In this document: positions 53,773 to 62,117 of the stretch, one piece after another
Position numbering within the stretch: position 1 is the stretch's first letter
Layout: each line of letters opens with the position of its first letter
Source: Komagataeibacter diospyri
Lineage (GTDB): Bacteria; Pseudomonadota; Alphaproteobacteria; Acetobacterales; Acetobacteraceae
Direction: 5' to 3'
NCBI RefSeq assembly: GCF_006538165.1
Contig: NZ_BDLU01000014.1
Coordinates: forward strand, 62,001-126,000
DNA: 64,000 nucleotides
Made by a program: the position numbers and the translations under genes
Notes under the pieces: generated by a model
What the model saw: only the letters and a program-made list of their open reading frames with translations
The model's database searches: none
Told to the model about the DNA's origin: nothing

Positions 53773-54899
53773 GAATGCCTCCCGCTGGTTGCATGGACCC
53801 ATGATGGTACAGGCATAAGCCCGGCACAGGTCAGGCGGCCACCGGACAGGCCATTCGGTCCTCCCGTGATCGTGGGTGCGGATAGCGGCAGTCCGCGCAC
53901 ACTGCGTGCGGCAAGAAAGCCGAAACATTGCGCTTCCAGCGTATCACCGTTCCAGCCAAGATGATCCACTGTTTCGACCGGAACCTGCAATGCGGCCTGC
54001 AATCCCTGCATGAGCACAGGATTATGTCGCCCACCGCCACAGACATACCAGCGTGTGGGTCTTGCGGGCAGCGGCGTGCGACGGACAGCTTCGATGGTGA
54101 AGGCGGCGAGTGTCGCTGCACCATCCACCGGTGTGCAGGCGGCCACCCGATCCAGGGCCATGGCAAATGTCTGGCGATCCAGTGATTTTGGGGCAGGGCG
54201 GGCAAAATAGGGGGCAGACAGCAACTGTTCCACAATAGCCCAGTTGACCGTGCCCGCGCGCGCCAGTTGCCCGTCAATATCGCATGCCGTGCCGGTATGG
54301 CACAGTGCCCAGTCATCAAGCAGGGCATTGCCCGGTCCGGTGTCACAGGCATGGATCGTACCGTCCGCATCAATAAACGTAACATTTGCAACGCCGCCGA
54401 TATTCAGCACGGCAACCGGCCCCGGTACGCCATGCAGCAGGGCTGCGTGAAACCACGGCACCAGTGGCGCGCCTTCGCCGCCTGCGGCTACATCGGCGCT
54501 ACGGAAATCATGGATGACAGCCTGTCCTGTCGCCCGTGACAGCATTTCCGCATCGCCAATCTGCCATGTCCGGTGGCGATCAGGCGCATGCAGGATGGTC
54601 TGGCCATGAAAACCGATCAGGTCGATACCCGGCACAAGGGCCTGTAACTGCCGCACCGCGTTGATATGATGACGGGTAATGTCCTGTTCGACCGCTTTCA
54701 GTTCGGGATCATCGAAGGACAGGGTGGGCGCTTGGTCCAGGATGCGGCGCGCGCGCTGACGCAAGTCTGCCGTATAGGGCAGGCTGGTATCCGGTCCCAA
54801 CCCTGTGATCCGCTCACCATCGGTGTGGATCACGGCGGCGTCCACACCGTCAAGTGACGTACCGCTCATAAGACCAATGACCGTAAGCATAGGCTTCAT
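53769..54899 (-). CDS. anmK: Anhydro-N-acetylmuramic acid kinase
   Basis: A 376-residue sugar kinase. GLMSGTSLDGVDAAV (phosphate-1), LNIGGVANVTFIDADGTIHACDTGPGNALLDDW and YVCGGGRHNPVLMQGL are diagnostic. It opens the 1,6-anhydro ring and phosphorylates anhMurNAc to MurNAc-6-phosphate, the substrate of MurQ encoded 3.3 kb away. It overlaps nagB by four bases. Length matches E. coli AnmK. Confidence 0.95.
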   Translation of the reverse strand: MKPMLTVIGLMSGTSLDGVDAAVIHTDGERITGLGPDTSLPYTADLRQRARRILDQAPTLSFDDPELKAVEQDITRHHINAVRQLQALVPGIDLIGFHGQTILHAPDRHRTWQIGDAEMLSRATGQAVIHDFRSADVAAGGEGAPLVPWFHAALLHGVPGPVAVLNIGGVANVTFIDADGTIHACDTGPGNALLDDWALCHTGTACDIDGQLARAGTVNWAIVEQLLSAPYFARPAPKSLDRQTFAMALDRVAACTPVDGAATLAAFTIEAVRRTPLPARPTRWYVCGGGRHNPVLMQGLQAALQVPVETVDHLGWNGDTLEAQCFGFLAARSVRGLPLSAPTITGGPNGLSGGRLTCAGLMPVPSWVHATSGRHS

Positions 54900-55162
54900 G
54901 CCTGATCCTCGACACCCTGAATTTCACCGCGGTATTATAAAGATCAATGCGATGGAATGAAAATGTGACGTAATCATCCTGTTATGCGGGGCAGGGGAGG
55001 GCGTCTCTATTTTTGCATGAAGCAGTGTGTAAGGTTCAGCATGCCTGATGTAGATATTCCGCCATGATCTATGTCATGGCCGCCATATTGCGTAGGTTTT
55101 CCTGTTATTACTCATGTTCCAAAGGGAGGTCATGCAGATGAGGCACGATCATGAACCCAAAA

Positions 55163-55215
55163 TAGTTTCCGGTGAAAGGAATGGCCACGCTCCTTAAAGG
55201 CTTCGAAGAACGTCA
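55163..55215. repeat. Two-hairpin repeat, remnant
   Basis: AGTTTCCGGTGAAAGG, CTCCTTAAAGGCTTC and GAAGAACGTCAG resemble the repeat's AGTTTTTGGTGAAGC ... GCTTCAAAGAACGCC order. Strongly decayed. Confidence 0.35.
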
Positions 55216-55457
55216 GTTTATAGACTAATAAGTATATTAATAGCAATATCACAGCATGCTTTATATACGACTGATCTGTTTATATATTCGTGCCGGTAAT
55301 GTTCGTTCTGATATAATAATGTAATTATTGTATGTTCCCTGTGGAATAATGGCTGTTATTTGATTCCCTGATCAGGAAGGGATATAAAGAACTTATGCTA
55401 TACATGCATGAAAAACATATCAGGAATGCTTCAAAATTATAACAACATGTTATTACG

Positions 55458-55463
55458 TATAAT
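55458..55463 (+). promoter_or_regulatory. Candidate -10 element of the H-NOX unit
   Basis: TATAAT occurs 45 bases before the H-NOX ATG inside an AT-rich stretch (ATTACGTATAATATATAC). A -35 at the usual spacing is not clear, so an activator may be needed. Confidence 0.4.
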
Positions 55464-55508
55464 ATATACACCTTTATAAATCAGAACATTCCAAGGGGAT
55501 CGGGATAA

Positions 55509-56039
55509 ATGAAGGGTGTTGTTTTCAATATTCTTGAAGAAGTCGTGGAAAAGAATCACGGCGCAGAAGCATGGGACGAACTGCTTGACGCCGCCAACGT
55601 AGGCGGGACCTACACTTCACTTGGCAGTTACCCCGACACGGACATGCTGGCCCTTGTGCAGGCGGCTTCAGCCCATCTGGGCATAACACCGGCAGAACTG
55701 CTGCATCGCTTCGGGCGTGACGCCATGCCCATTCTCAAGGAACGCTACCCCGCACTGTTCAATGCGCATCCCAATTCACGCAGCTTCATCCTGAGCGTGA
55801 ACAGCATCATCCACCCCGAGGTGCTCAAACTCTATCCCGGTGCCATATGTCCGCACTTCCAGATGAAGGAAAATGCGGATGGCACGCTGGATATGACATA
55901 CAGCTCCCAGCGCCATCTGATCGACCTTGCGCAGGGATTCATACTTGGCGCCGCCGACGTGTTTGGCGAACGGGCGACTGTCGAACGTTTTCCACCCGGT
56001 TCGGACAAGGAAAACGTATTGCGGGTAAAATGGCAGTGA
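55509..56039 (+). CDS. H-NOX heme NO/O2-binding sensor protein
   Basis: A 176-residue cytosolic H-NOX domain. MKGVVFNILEEVVEKNHG is the family start; the proximal heme ligand is His102 in NSIIHPEVLKLYP; Pro115 is conserved; the heme-propionate motif Y-x-S-x-R is Tyr131-Ser133-Arg135. In bacteria such proteins bind NO with high affinity and regulate a partner kinase or c-di-GMP enzyme encoded next door. Here the partner GAF-GGDEF-EAL gene starts ten bases before this stop, so the two are translationally coupled. The usual distal Tyr of O2-binding H-NOX proteins was not identified. Confidence 0.95.
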   Translation: MKGVVFNILEEVVEKNHGAEAWDELLDAANVGGTYTSLGSYPDTDMLALVQAASAHLGITPAELLHRFGRDAMPILKERYPALFNAHPNSRSFILSVNSIIHPEVLKLYPGAICPHFQMKENADGTLDMTYSSQRHLIDLAQGFILGAADVFGERATVERFPPGSDKENVLRVKWQ

Positions 56040-57936
56040 GCGCGCATCCTGCACCGGCGGCAGATACGCCGGATTATGAAGCCCTGTACCAGCGCATCCG
56101 GCGGCGCTATGAACGTGAACGCATGGTTCGCAAGGAAGCCGAACGCATTGCGGAAGAGGGCCTGAGCCAGCTTTACGCCCGCAACCGCCAGCAGGCCCTG
56201 ATGGAAGCCGTGGCGGCACAGGCCAATAGCGGTGCGTCGGTGGAGGATATCATACGCTTCGCCTTTACGCAGGCGTGTGAGATGGGGCCATGGTGCATGG
56301 CGCTGGCATGGATGCCTGATGCAGCGGGCAACAGCCGCATGTTCAGGCTGGCCGATCGCTTTTCTTCAGGCCATGAACATGCGGCGGCGGGGCGCGCCAT
56401 GCCTGTGGGCCGGGACAATGTGCTGTTGCCAAGCCTGTGCGCACGCCTGCAGATCGAGACAGGGCCGCTGTGGCTGGTTGGCGAAGGCACGCGCGCAGGC
56501 ATGCAGACGGTGGTGCTGGTGCCGGTCATGGTTATGGGCCGTATGGCGATCGTGCTGGAATTTGGTGCACGGTCCCGGCAGGAAGACGATCCGTATTCCC
56601 TTGCCATGTTCTCCAACATCGGCCGTCAGCTTTCCCATGTGCTGGAGCGCCGTGAAACCGCCGAACGCCTGCAGTACGAAGCCACGCACGACGCCCTGAC
56701 CGGCCTGCCCAACCGCAAGGCGTTCCTGGCCCGGCTGGACGCCCTCATGACAGGTGACCGGGCTACGGGCCGCGACCATGCCGTCATGTTCATCGATCTG
56801 GACAAGTTCAAGCTGGTGAATGACAGCTTTGGCCACCATACGGGTGATCTTTTCCTGATCGAGATTGTAAGCCGCCTGCGCCGGGTGTTCGAGACGGAGC
56901 AGGACTGCTTCATGGCCCGTCTGGGGGGGATGAGTTTACCGCCATCATCAGTGTAGCCCGCGATCGTGCGGCGCTGGGGGATATTGGCACGCGAATCTGT
57001 CAGGAACTGGAAGGTGAGATGGTGATTGACGGCCATCATCTGCAGCCATCGGCCAGTATCGGTATTGTCACGTCGGACCATGACCACACATCCTCGGCTG
57101 ACATCGTGCGCGATGCGGACCTGGCGATGTATGAGGCCAAGCGGCGTGGTGGCGACCGGGTCATCCTGTTCACGCCCGACCTGCTGGCACGCATGCACCA
57201 TGCCCTGATTTTACAGAGCGAACTGCCAGACGCACTGCAACGCAATGAATTCGTGCTGCACTACCAGCCGATAATGGACGTATCCGACGGGCGCGTGACC
57301 GGGCATGAAGCGCTGCTGCGCTGGCGTGACCGTCGTGGCGTGCTGCATGACCCGGCAGCCTTCATCCGCAATGCGGAAGAAACGGGGTTGATCGTGCCCA
57401 TCGGCCACTGGGTGCTGGAACAGGCCATGCACCATGCGGTTGCCTGCAATCAGGCACAGCCTGCGGGGCAGGCCATTGCCGTGCATGTCAACTTGAGCGC
57501 CAGCCAGTTGCGTCTGTCCGAACTGCCTGGACAGTTACGCCAACTGCTGGAGCGGACCGGCGCACGCGCCGAATGGATCGTGCTGGAAATAACCGAGGAT
57601 GCACTTCAGCCGGACATGGATGCCTCGATCCGCTCCCTTTCCGCCCTGCGTGGTGCAGGGACGCGTATTGCCATAAACAGTTTTGGCAGCGGGCAGAGTT
57701 CCCTGTCACATCTGGGCATCATGCCGTTTGACATGATCAAGACTGATCGCAGCTTTGTAAAGACCATGGGCACGCATGGTCATACGCAGGACATACTGCG
57801 CCTGATCGCTGACCTGGGCCAGCAGCTGGGCAAGGACGTGATTATCGAAGGAGTCGAGACACAGGCGGAACAGCACAGGCTGACCGCGCTGGGTTTCCGT
57901 TACATGCAGGGCTTCCATATCGGCCGCCCGGCCTGA
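56030..57936 (+). pseudogene. GAF-GGDEF-EAL c-di-GMP protein, frameshifted inside the GGDEF codons
   Basis: The ATG at 56030 (MAVSAHPAPA) begins a coiled-coil (IRRRYERERMVRKEAERIAE), a GAF-like domain (about residues 50-205), then a GGDEF domain (ATHDALTGLPNRKAFLARLD, MFIDLDKFKLVNDSFGHHTGD). At FMARLGG the sequence has seven Gs (56923-56929). Eight would read LGGDEFTAIISVARD; with seven, translation ends at 56956. The second frame carries the rest of GGDEF (SIGIV) and a whole EAL domain to 57936 (QPIMDV, HEALLRWRD, IIEGVET, MQGFHIGRP). The loop normally DDFGTG is NSFGSG, so the EAL active site looks impaired; the I-site RxxD is TEQD. With the G restored the protein is 635 residues and likely a diguanylate cyclase. 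Confidence 0.85.
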
Positions 57937-58112
57937 GACGGATGCCGGCAGCACCTGTATGGTGTTACCGGCAGGCGGCCTGTGCCTGTGCTCTTTTGTG
58001 CGGCCTGAATATGTTGGCCGTGAATTTTCACCATGGCCCTGGGCAGACCCCACCATGTGCCACGTCGGGATTACCTATCCACGGCACACCAGTCGTTAAT
58101 GGAAAACAGAAG

Positions 58113-58151
58113 TTTTGGGTGCTGGCTTTTTTGTAAAGCCAGCACCCAAAA
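58113..58151. terminator. Strong bidirectional terminator
   Basis: A 17-bp perfect stem (TTTTGGGTGCTGGCTTT with its complement at 58135-58151) around five bases, with T-runs on both strands. It lies between the convergent GGDEF-EAL and murQ genes. Confidence 0.9.
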
Positions 58152-58165
58152 ACCGCCTGTCATAT

Positions 58166-59122
58166 TCATATGCAGGCAGTTTTGTCATCAGGCTTTCGCA
58201 GCGGTCTTCTGGCAGGTTGTCCAAGGATCGAACGCAGGTTGCCATCATGCGCCCTGAGCAGCGTTTCAATCTGATCGGCGGGAATGCCCGAACAGATCAT
58301 GACGGCACGTTTGACATTGAACCCCGTGGCATCCAGGGCGTGCAGCGCCTGCTGTTCAGTGCTGCCGGTCAGGCTGCGGACCATGCGGCACGCTCTGTCC
58401 CGCAGCTTGGCATTGACCACCCGCATGTCAACCATCTGTCCCCGATAGGCATGGCCCATACGGATCATGAGTGTTGTGGAAATCAGGTTAAGGGCGGCTT
58501 TCTGCGCGGTGCCAGCCTTCAGCCTTGTTGATCCGGAAATGACTTCCGGCCCCGTTACCACCGCAATGCCCTGTTCCGCCACGTCCAGCAGCCTCCCGCC
58601 ACGATTGCACGCGATGCCGATGGTCAGGCTGCCGGCAGTACGCGCTGCCATAATCGCGGCACAGGTATAAGGGGTGGACCCACTGGCCGCGATGCCCAGC
58701 ACCACGTCATCGGGGCCGGGATTATGGGCCAGTATGTCCGTGCGGGCCACGTCCTCGCGGTCCTCGGCTCCTTCCGCTGCCTGATGGACAGCGTCGTTCC
58801 CGCCCGCCAGCAGCAGGACAAGGCGTTCCGGCTCCCAGCCAAAGGTGGGAAGCAGTTCCACTCCATCCTGCATGCCGATCCGCCCGGACGTACCCGCACC
58901 GACATAGAACAGCCGTCCCCCCGCCAGAAGCCGGGGCAGGGCGCTGTTCACCGCGCGTTCCAGTTCCGGGGTCGTGGCCCGGACGGCGGCGATGGCGCTC
59001 ATCTGTGATTCCACCAGCGCATCCAGCACCGAACCGACAGGCCAGATGTCCACATCCGCGTAACGGGGGTCCTGCCCTTCTGTCGCGATGGGCGGGGTAG
59101 GAATGTTGTGGTTAAGGGTCAT
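58166..59122 (-). CDS. murQ: N-acetylmuramic acid 6-phosphate etherase
   Basis: A 318-residue SIS-domain enzyme. LFYVGAGTSGRIGMQDGVEL, LAGGNDAVHQAAEGAEDREDVAR (catalytic Glu region), VVLGIAASGSTPYTCAAI and GTAQKAALNLISTTLMIRMGH are diagnostic of MurQ. It cleaves the lactyl ether of MurNAc-6-phosphate to GlcNAc-6-phosphate and lactate, downstream of AnmK. It follows the beta-lactamase-family gene after 37 bases and is followed by the terminator at 58113. Confidence 0.95.
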   Translation of the reverse strand: MTLNHNIPTPPIATEGQDPRYADVDIWPVGSVLDALVESQMSAIAAVRATTPELERAVNSALPRLLAGGRLFYVGAGTSGRIGMQDGVELLPTFGWEPERLVLLLAGGNDAVHQAAEGAEDREDVARTDILAHNPGPDDVVLGIAASGSTPYTCAAIMAARTAGSLTIGIACNRGGRLLDVAEQGIAVVTGPEVISGSTRLKAGTAQKAALNLISTTLMIRMGHAYRGQMVDMRVVNAKLRDRACRMVRSLTGSTEQQALHALDATGFNVKRAVMICSGIPADQIETLLRAHDGNLRSILGQPARRPLRKPDDKTACI

Positions 59123-59159
59123 GTAACCTGACTTGCTGCAAGTGAATGAAATAAAGGCA

Positions 59160-60344
59160 TCAGCCCCGGGACGGGATCAGCGCAAGGGCCGCGGCTGTCG
59201 CAACATCATGGCGCAGGCGCACGACATTGCCGTGACCATCCGGATGCAGGCGACTGGTCAGGATCACGACATAGCTGTCACTGCCCGGATCCAGCCACAG
59301 CGACGTGCCGGTAAATCCGGTATGGCCGAAAGACCCCACGGGAAACCTGTCCCCCCGGGCGGAGGAATAATGCGTGGAAATATCCCATCCCAGCCCGCGC
59401 AGGTCGGTTTTGCCCTGTGGCTGCCCTGCGGTGGTCATCAGCATGACGGTGTCGCGTTTCAGGGGATAGGCCGATGGTCTGCCTGCACGGCGGTCCAGCA
59501 GCGCCTGTGCATACAGACACATGTCGCTGGCCGTGGAAAACAGGCCCGCATGGCCCGCGACCCCGCCCATCCGCCTGGTCGAGGGATCATTGACCTGACC
59601 GCGCAGCATACGGCCCCGTTCATCGGTCTGGGTGGGGGCAATGCGCGCGGACCATGTGGCGGGTGGCAGGAACCGTGACTGCCGCAGGTCCAGCGGCGTC
59701 AGGAGGAAACGCGTGGCATAGGCATCCAGCGTCATGCCGGACAGTTTTTCCACCAGGAAACCCAGCGTAATGAAATTGATGTCGCTGTAAACGAACCCGC
59801 TGCCCGGTGGCTGCGTGGGGGCAGCCTGCATGGTCAGGTCGAAGGCCGCGTCATGTCCCTGCCACGGGTGGGTCAGGTCCAGGTCGGGCGGCAGGCCGGA
59901 ATAATGGGTCAGCAGATGCCGGATGGTAATGGTGGATTTCCCCGCGGCGGCAAATTGCGGCAGGTAGCGCGAGACAGGATCATCAAGCCTGAACCGGCCC
60001 TGTTCCCATAACTGCATGATACAGGGCGCTGTAATGACCGGTTTGGTCAGGGACGCCATGTCGAACACCGTGTCCCATGTCATGGTCTCAGGGGTCGGGG
60101 TTACGACGCGTCTGCCGTACACGGCCCGATGCACGACCTGCTGGTCATGGCCTATGGCGCAGACAACGCCGGGTGCTTCCCCCTGTGTCACGGCCAGCTG
60201 CAACCGGCGGTCCACATCATGCATGTCCGGGGCAGGTGGCGGCCCGCCATGCGCATGCGGGGCACAGGCGGTCAGGGTCGCGGCACCTGTCAGCATCAGG
60301 ACATGACGGCGCTTCAGCCGGGGGGCGGCTGGAAAAACATGCAT
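59160..60344 (-). CDS. Serine beta-lactamase-family hydrolase (lipoprotein)
   Basis: A 394-residue class C-type serine hydrolase. After a lipoprotein-like signal (RRHVLMLTGAATLTACAP) come the nucleophile motif DMASLTKPV (S-x-x-K), FVYSDINFITLGF (Y-S-D) and FGHTGFTGTSL (H-T-G). Related proteins in murein recycling clusters of other bacteria (for example Bacillus AmlB/YbbE) sit beside MurQ, and the same pairing here suggests a role on muropeptides rather than antibiotic resistance. I chose the ATG at 60344 at the start of the signal peptide. It probably shares a transcript with murQ. Confidence 0.85.
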   Translation of the reverse strand: MHVFPAAPRLKRRHVLMLTGAATLTACAPHAHGGPPPAPDMHDVDRRLQLAVTQGEAPGVVCAIGHDQQVVHRAVYGRRVVTPTPETMTWDTVFDMASLTKPVITAPCIMQLWEQGRFRLDDPVSRYLPQFAAAGKSTITIRHLLTHYSGLPPDLDLTHPWQGHDAAFDLTMQAAPTQPPGSGFVYSDINFITLGFLVEKLSGMTLDAYATRFLLTPLDLRQSRFLPPATWSARIAPTQTDERGRMLRGQVNDPSTRRMGGVAGHAGLFSTASDMCLYAQALLDRRAGRPSAYPLKRDTVMLMTTAGQPQGKTDLRGLGWDISTHYSSARGDRFPVGSFGHTGFTGTSLWLDPGSDSYVVILTSRLHPDGHGNVVRLRHDVATAAALALIPSRG

Positions 60345-60623
60345 GTTGCAAAAGATCCGTTGAAAGGCGACATGCCAGATGCCTGATCCATAAACGATAC
60401 CATCATCCCCGCTGCCATGACAACGATCCGTTCCGCCAGACGGGCCGGGGGCAGCAGGCTGCACGAAAGCGGGAAAAGCCCGTCCGGATACGGTGACATG
60501 ACCGGGTGGACCGGACCTGTGCGCAGGGCGGGGATTAAACCGTTCCGGTTTCGGGCGGTCCGGCTCTTTCATATGGGAATGCTCTGGCCATATGGTGTGC
60601 CTTCATGACGTGATGGAACCGGT

Positions 60624-62087
60624 ATGTCCGCAACTGATCTCTCGATTATCTGTATCTATTGCCTGACCCTGCCCTTTGTTGCGTTTGCCCTGTCGGGGCG
60701 GCAGGATTCCGTTTCCACCTATGTCGGCGGCAGGCATGATCTGCCATGGTGGGCCATCTGCCTGTCTCTTGTCGCGACGGAAACTTCCACCCTGACCATC
60801 ATCAGCATACCCGGCATCGCCTATGGCGGCGGCATGGTGTTTGCGGGACTTGGGGTGGGGTATGTCATCGGGCGCGCCCTGGTGGCGTGGCTGTTCCTGC
60901 CGCATTATTTTTCCGGACAGGTGGGCAGCGTATATCAGTATCTGGGCCAGCGTTTCGGGCAGGCGATGGAGCGCACCGTATCCGTCACGTTCCTGGTAAC
61001 GCGCGTACTGGCCGAAGGAATCAGGCTGTTTGCGGGCATGCTGCCGGTTGCGGCCATCCTGTCCGCCATGGATTTCCCGCTGCCACAATGGCTGGTCATG
61101 GTGGCGATTGTCGGGCTGACGCTGGGCTACACGATGCTGGGTGGCCTGCGGGCCGTGGTGTGGTCCGATGCGATACAGCTGGTCGTGTACGTGGTGGGGA
61201 CGGCGGCCTGTATCGTAATGCTGTACCATCATGCAACGGACCTGCAGATCCATATGCTGCGTCATTCCAACAGGTTCCATCTGTTCCATAAATCCCGCCT
61301 GTATTTCCTTGATCCCTATACGCCGTACGCCGCCATGATCGGTGGGGCGATCATGGCCATGGCGTCGCACGGCACGGACCAGTTGCTGGTGCAGCGCGTG
61401 CTGGCGGCGCGAACGCTGGCGGATGCCAGAAAGGCGCTGGTGGGCAGTGGTGTCGTGGTTGGCTGCCTGTTTGCCATGCTGTCGCTGGTGGGCATGCTGC
61501 TATGGGCGCGTAATGACGAACGCCCGCTTGCCGCCATGGGGTTGCCGACGTCGGACGCGCTGTTTCCTGATTTTATCGTGCATGGCCTGCCACAGGGGCT
61601 TGCGGGGCTGCTGGTCGCGGGTCTGCTGAGTGCGACGATGGGCTCGCTTTCCGCAACCCTCAATGCCATGACCAGTGCGACATTGCTGGATTTTTCCACG
61701 CCCTGCCGAACCATGGCGCGGTGGGTGCGCCTGTCTCCGCTGGGCTTCGCACGGTTGGTGACCGTGCTGTGGGCGGTCGTGCTGGTGCTGGCCGCACTCG
61801 GGTTTGCCCACAGCCATGGCCCGGCGGTGGTATTCGGCCTGTCGGTGGCGTCATGTGCCTATGGGCCGATGCTCGGGGCTTTTGCATTCGCCATGTTCAG
61901 TCGGCAGGCGGACAGGCGTGACGTGCTGCCCGCGTTCATCGTGACACTGGCGGTCGTGTGCGGCGCCATGGTTTTCTGGCGGCCGTATGGCCATGCCATC
62001 GCCTTTACGTGGCTGGTGCCGCTGGGTGGCGCCATCATGCTGGCCTGCGTGTGGTTCATGCGGGGTATCCGGCAGGGACGGGCGTGA
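60624..62087 (+). CDS. Sodium:solute symporter (SSS) family transporter
   Basis: A 487-residue protein with about 13 membrane helices. STYVGGRHDLPWWAICLSLVATETST is the N-terminal SSS pattern; GVGYVIGRALVAWLFLPHYF, GGLRAVVWSDAIQLVVY and HGTDQLLVQRVLAARTLADARKA follow in the family order. Members carry sugars, amino acids or sialic acid with Na+. It diverges from the beta-lactamase-family gene of the murein-recycling set, so MurNAc, anhydro-sugars or a muropeptide part is a plausible load. Confidence 0.88.
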   Translation: MSATDLSIICIYCLTLPFVAFALSGRQDSVSTYVGGRHDLPWWAICLSLVATETSTLTIISIPGIAYGGGMVFAGLGVGYVIGRALVAWLFLPHYFSGQVGSVYQYLGQRFGQAMERTVSVTFLVTRVLAEGIRLFAGMLPVAAILSAMDFPLPQWLVMVAIVGLTLGYTMLGGLRAVVWSDAIQLVVYVVGTAACIVMLYHHATDLQIHMLRHSNRFHLFHKSRLYFLDPYTPYAAMIGGAIMAMASHGTDQLLVQRVLAARTLADARKALVGSGVVVGCLFAMLSLVGMLLWARNDERPLAAMGLPTSDALFPDFIVHGLPQGLAGLLVAGLLSATMGSLSATLNAMTSATLLDFSTPCRTMARWVRLSPLGFARLVTVLWAVVLVLAALGFAHSHGPAVVFGLSVASCAYGPMLGAFAFAMFSRQADRRDVLPAFIVTLAVVCGAMVFWRPYGHAIAFTWLVPLGGAIMLACVWFMRGIRQGRA

Positions 62088-62117
62088 CCTGACCCCTCCC
62101 TGCCGTGCCCGGCCTGT

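Larger units (their letters stand above)
54900..55508. other. AT-rich region upstream of the H-NOX gene
   Basis: About 610 bases without a convincing gene. It holds an inverted repeat GCCATGA-N6-TCATGGC (55061-55080), a 19-codon open frame at 55138-55197 behind GGGAGG that runs into a repeat remnant (55163-55215), and a perfect -10 hexamer close to the H-NOX gene. It is likely regulatory for the divergent anmK and H-NOX units. Confidence 0.55.

Noticed and set aside
53773-53928. N-terminal extension of the NagB frame
   Set aside because: The ATG at 53772 has GGGAGG in front and gives the family start MKLVI; the extension overlaps anmK.
56923-56956. Programmed ribosomal frameshifting at the G-run
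   Set aside because: No slippery heptamer of the known type with a clear downstream stem was found; a base deletion explains the data more simply. It cannot be excluded without experiment.
59160-60344. Antibiotic-resistance beta-lactamase
   Set aside because: S-x-x-K, Y-S-D and H-T-G motifs are shared by esterases and muropeptide hydrolases; the murQ neighbourhood favours the latter.
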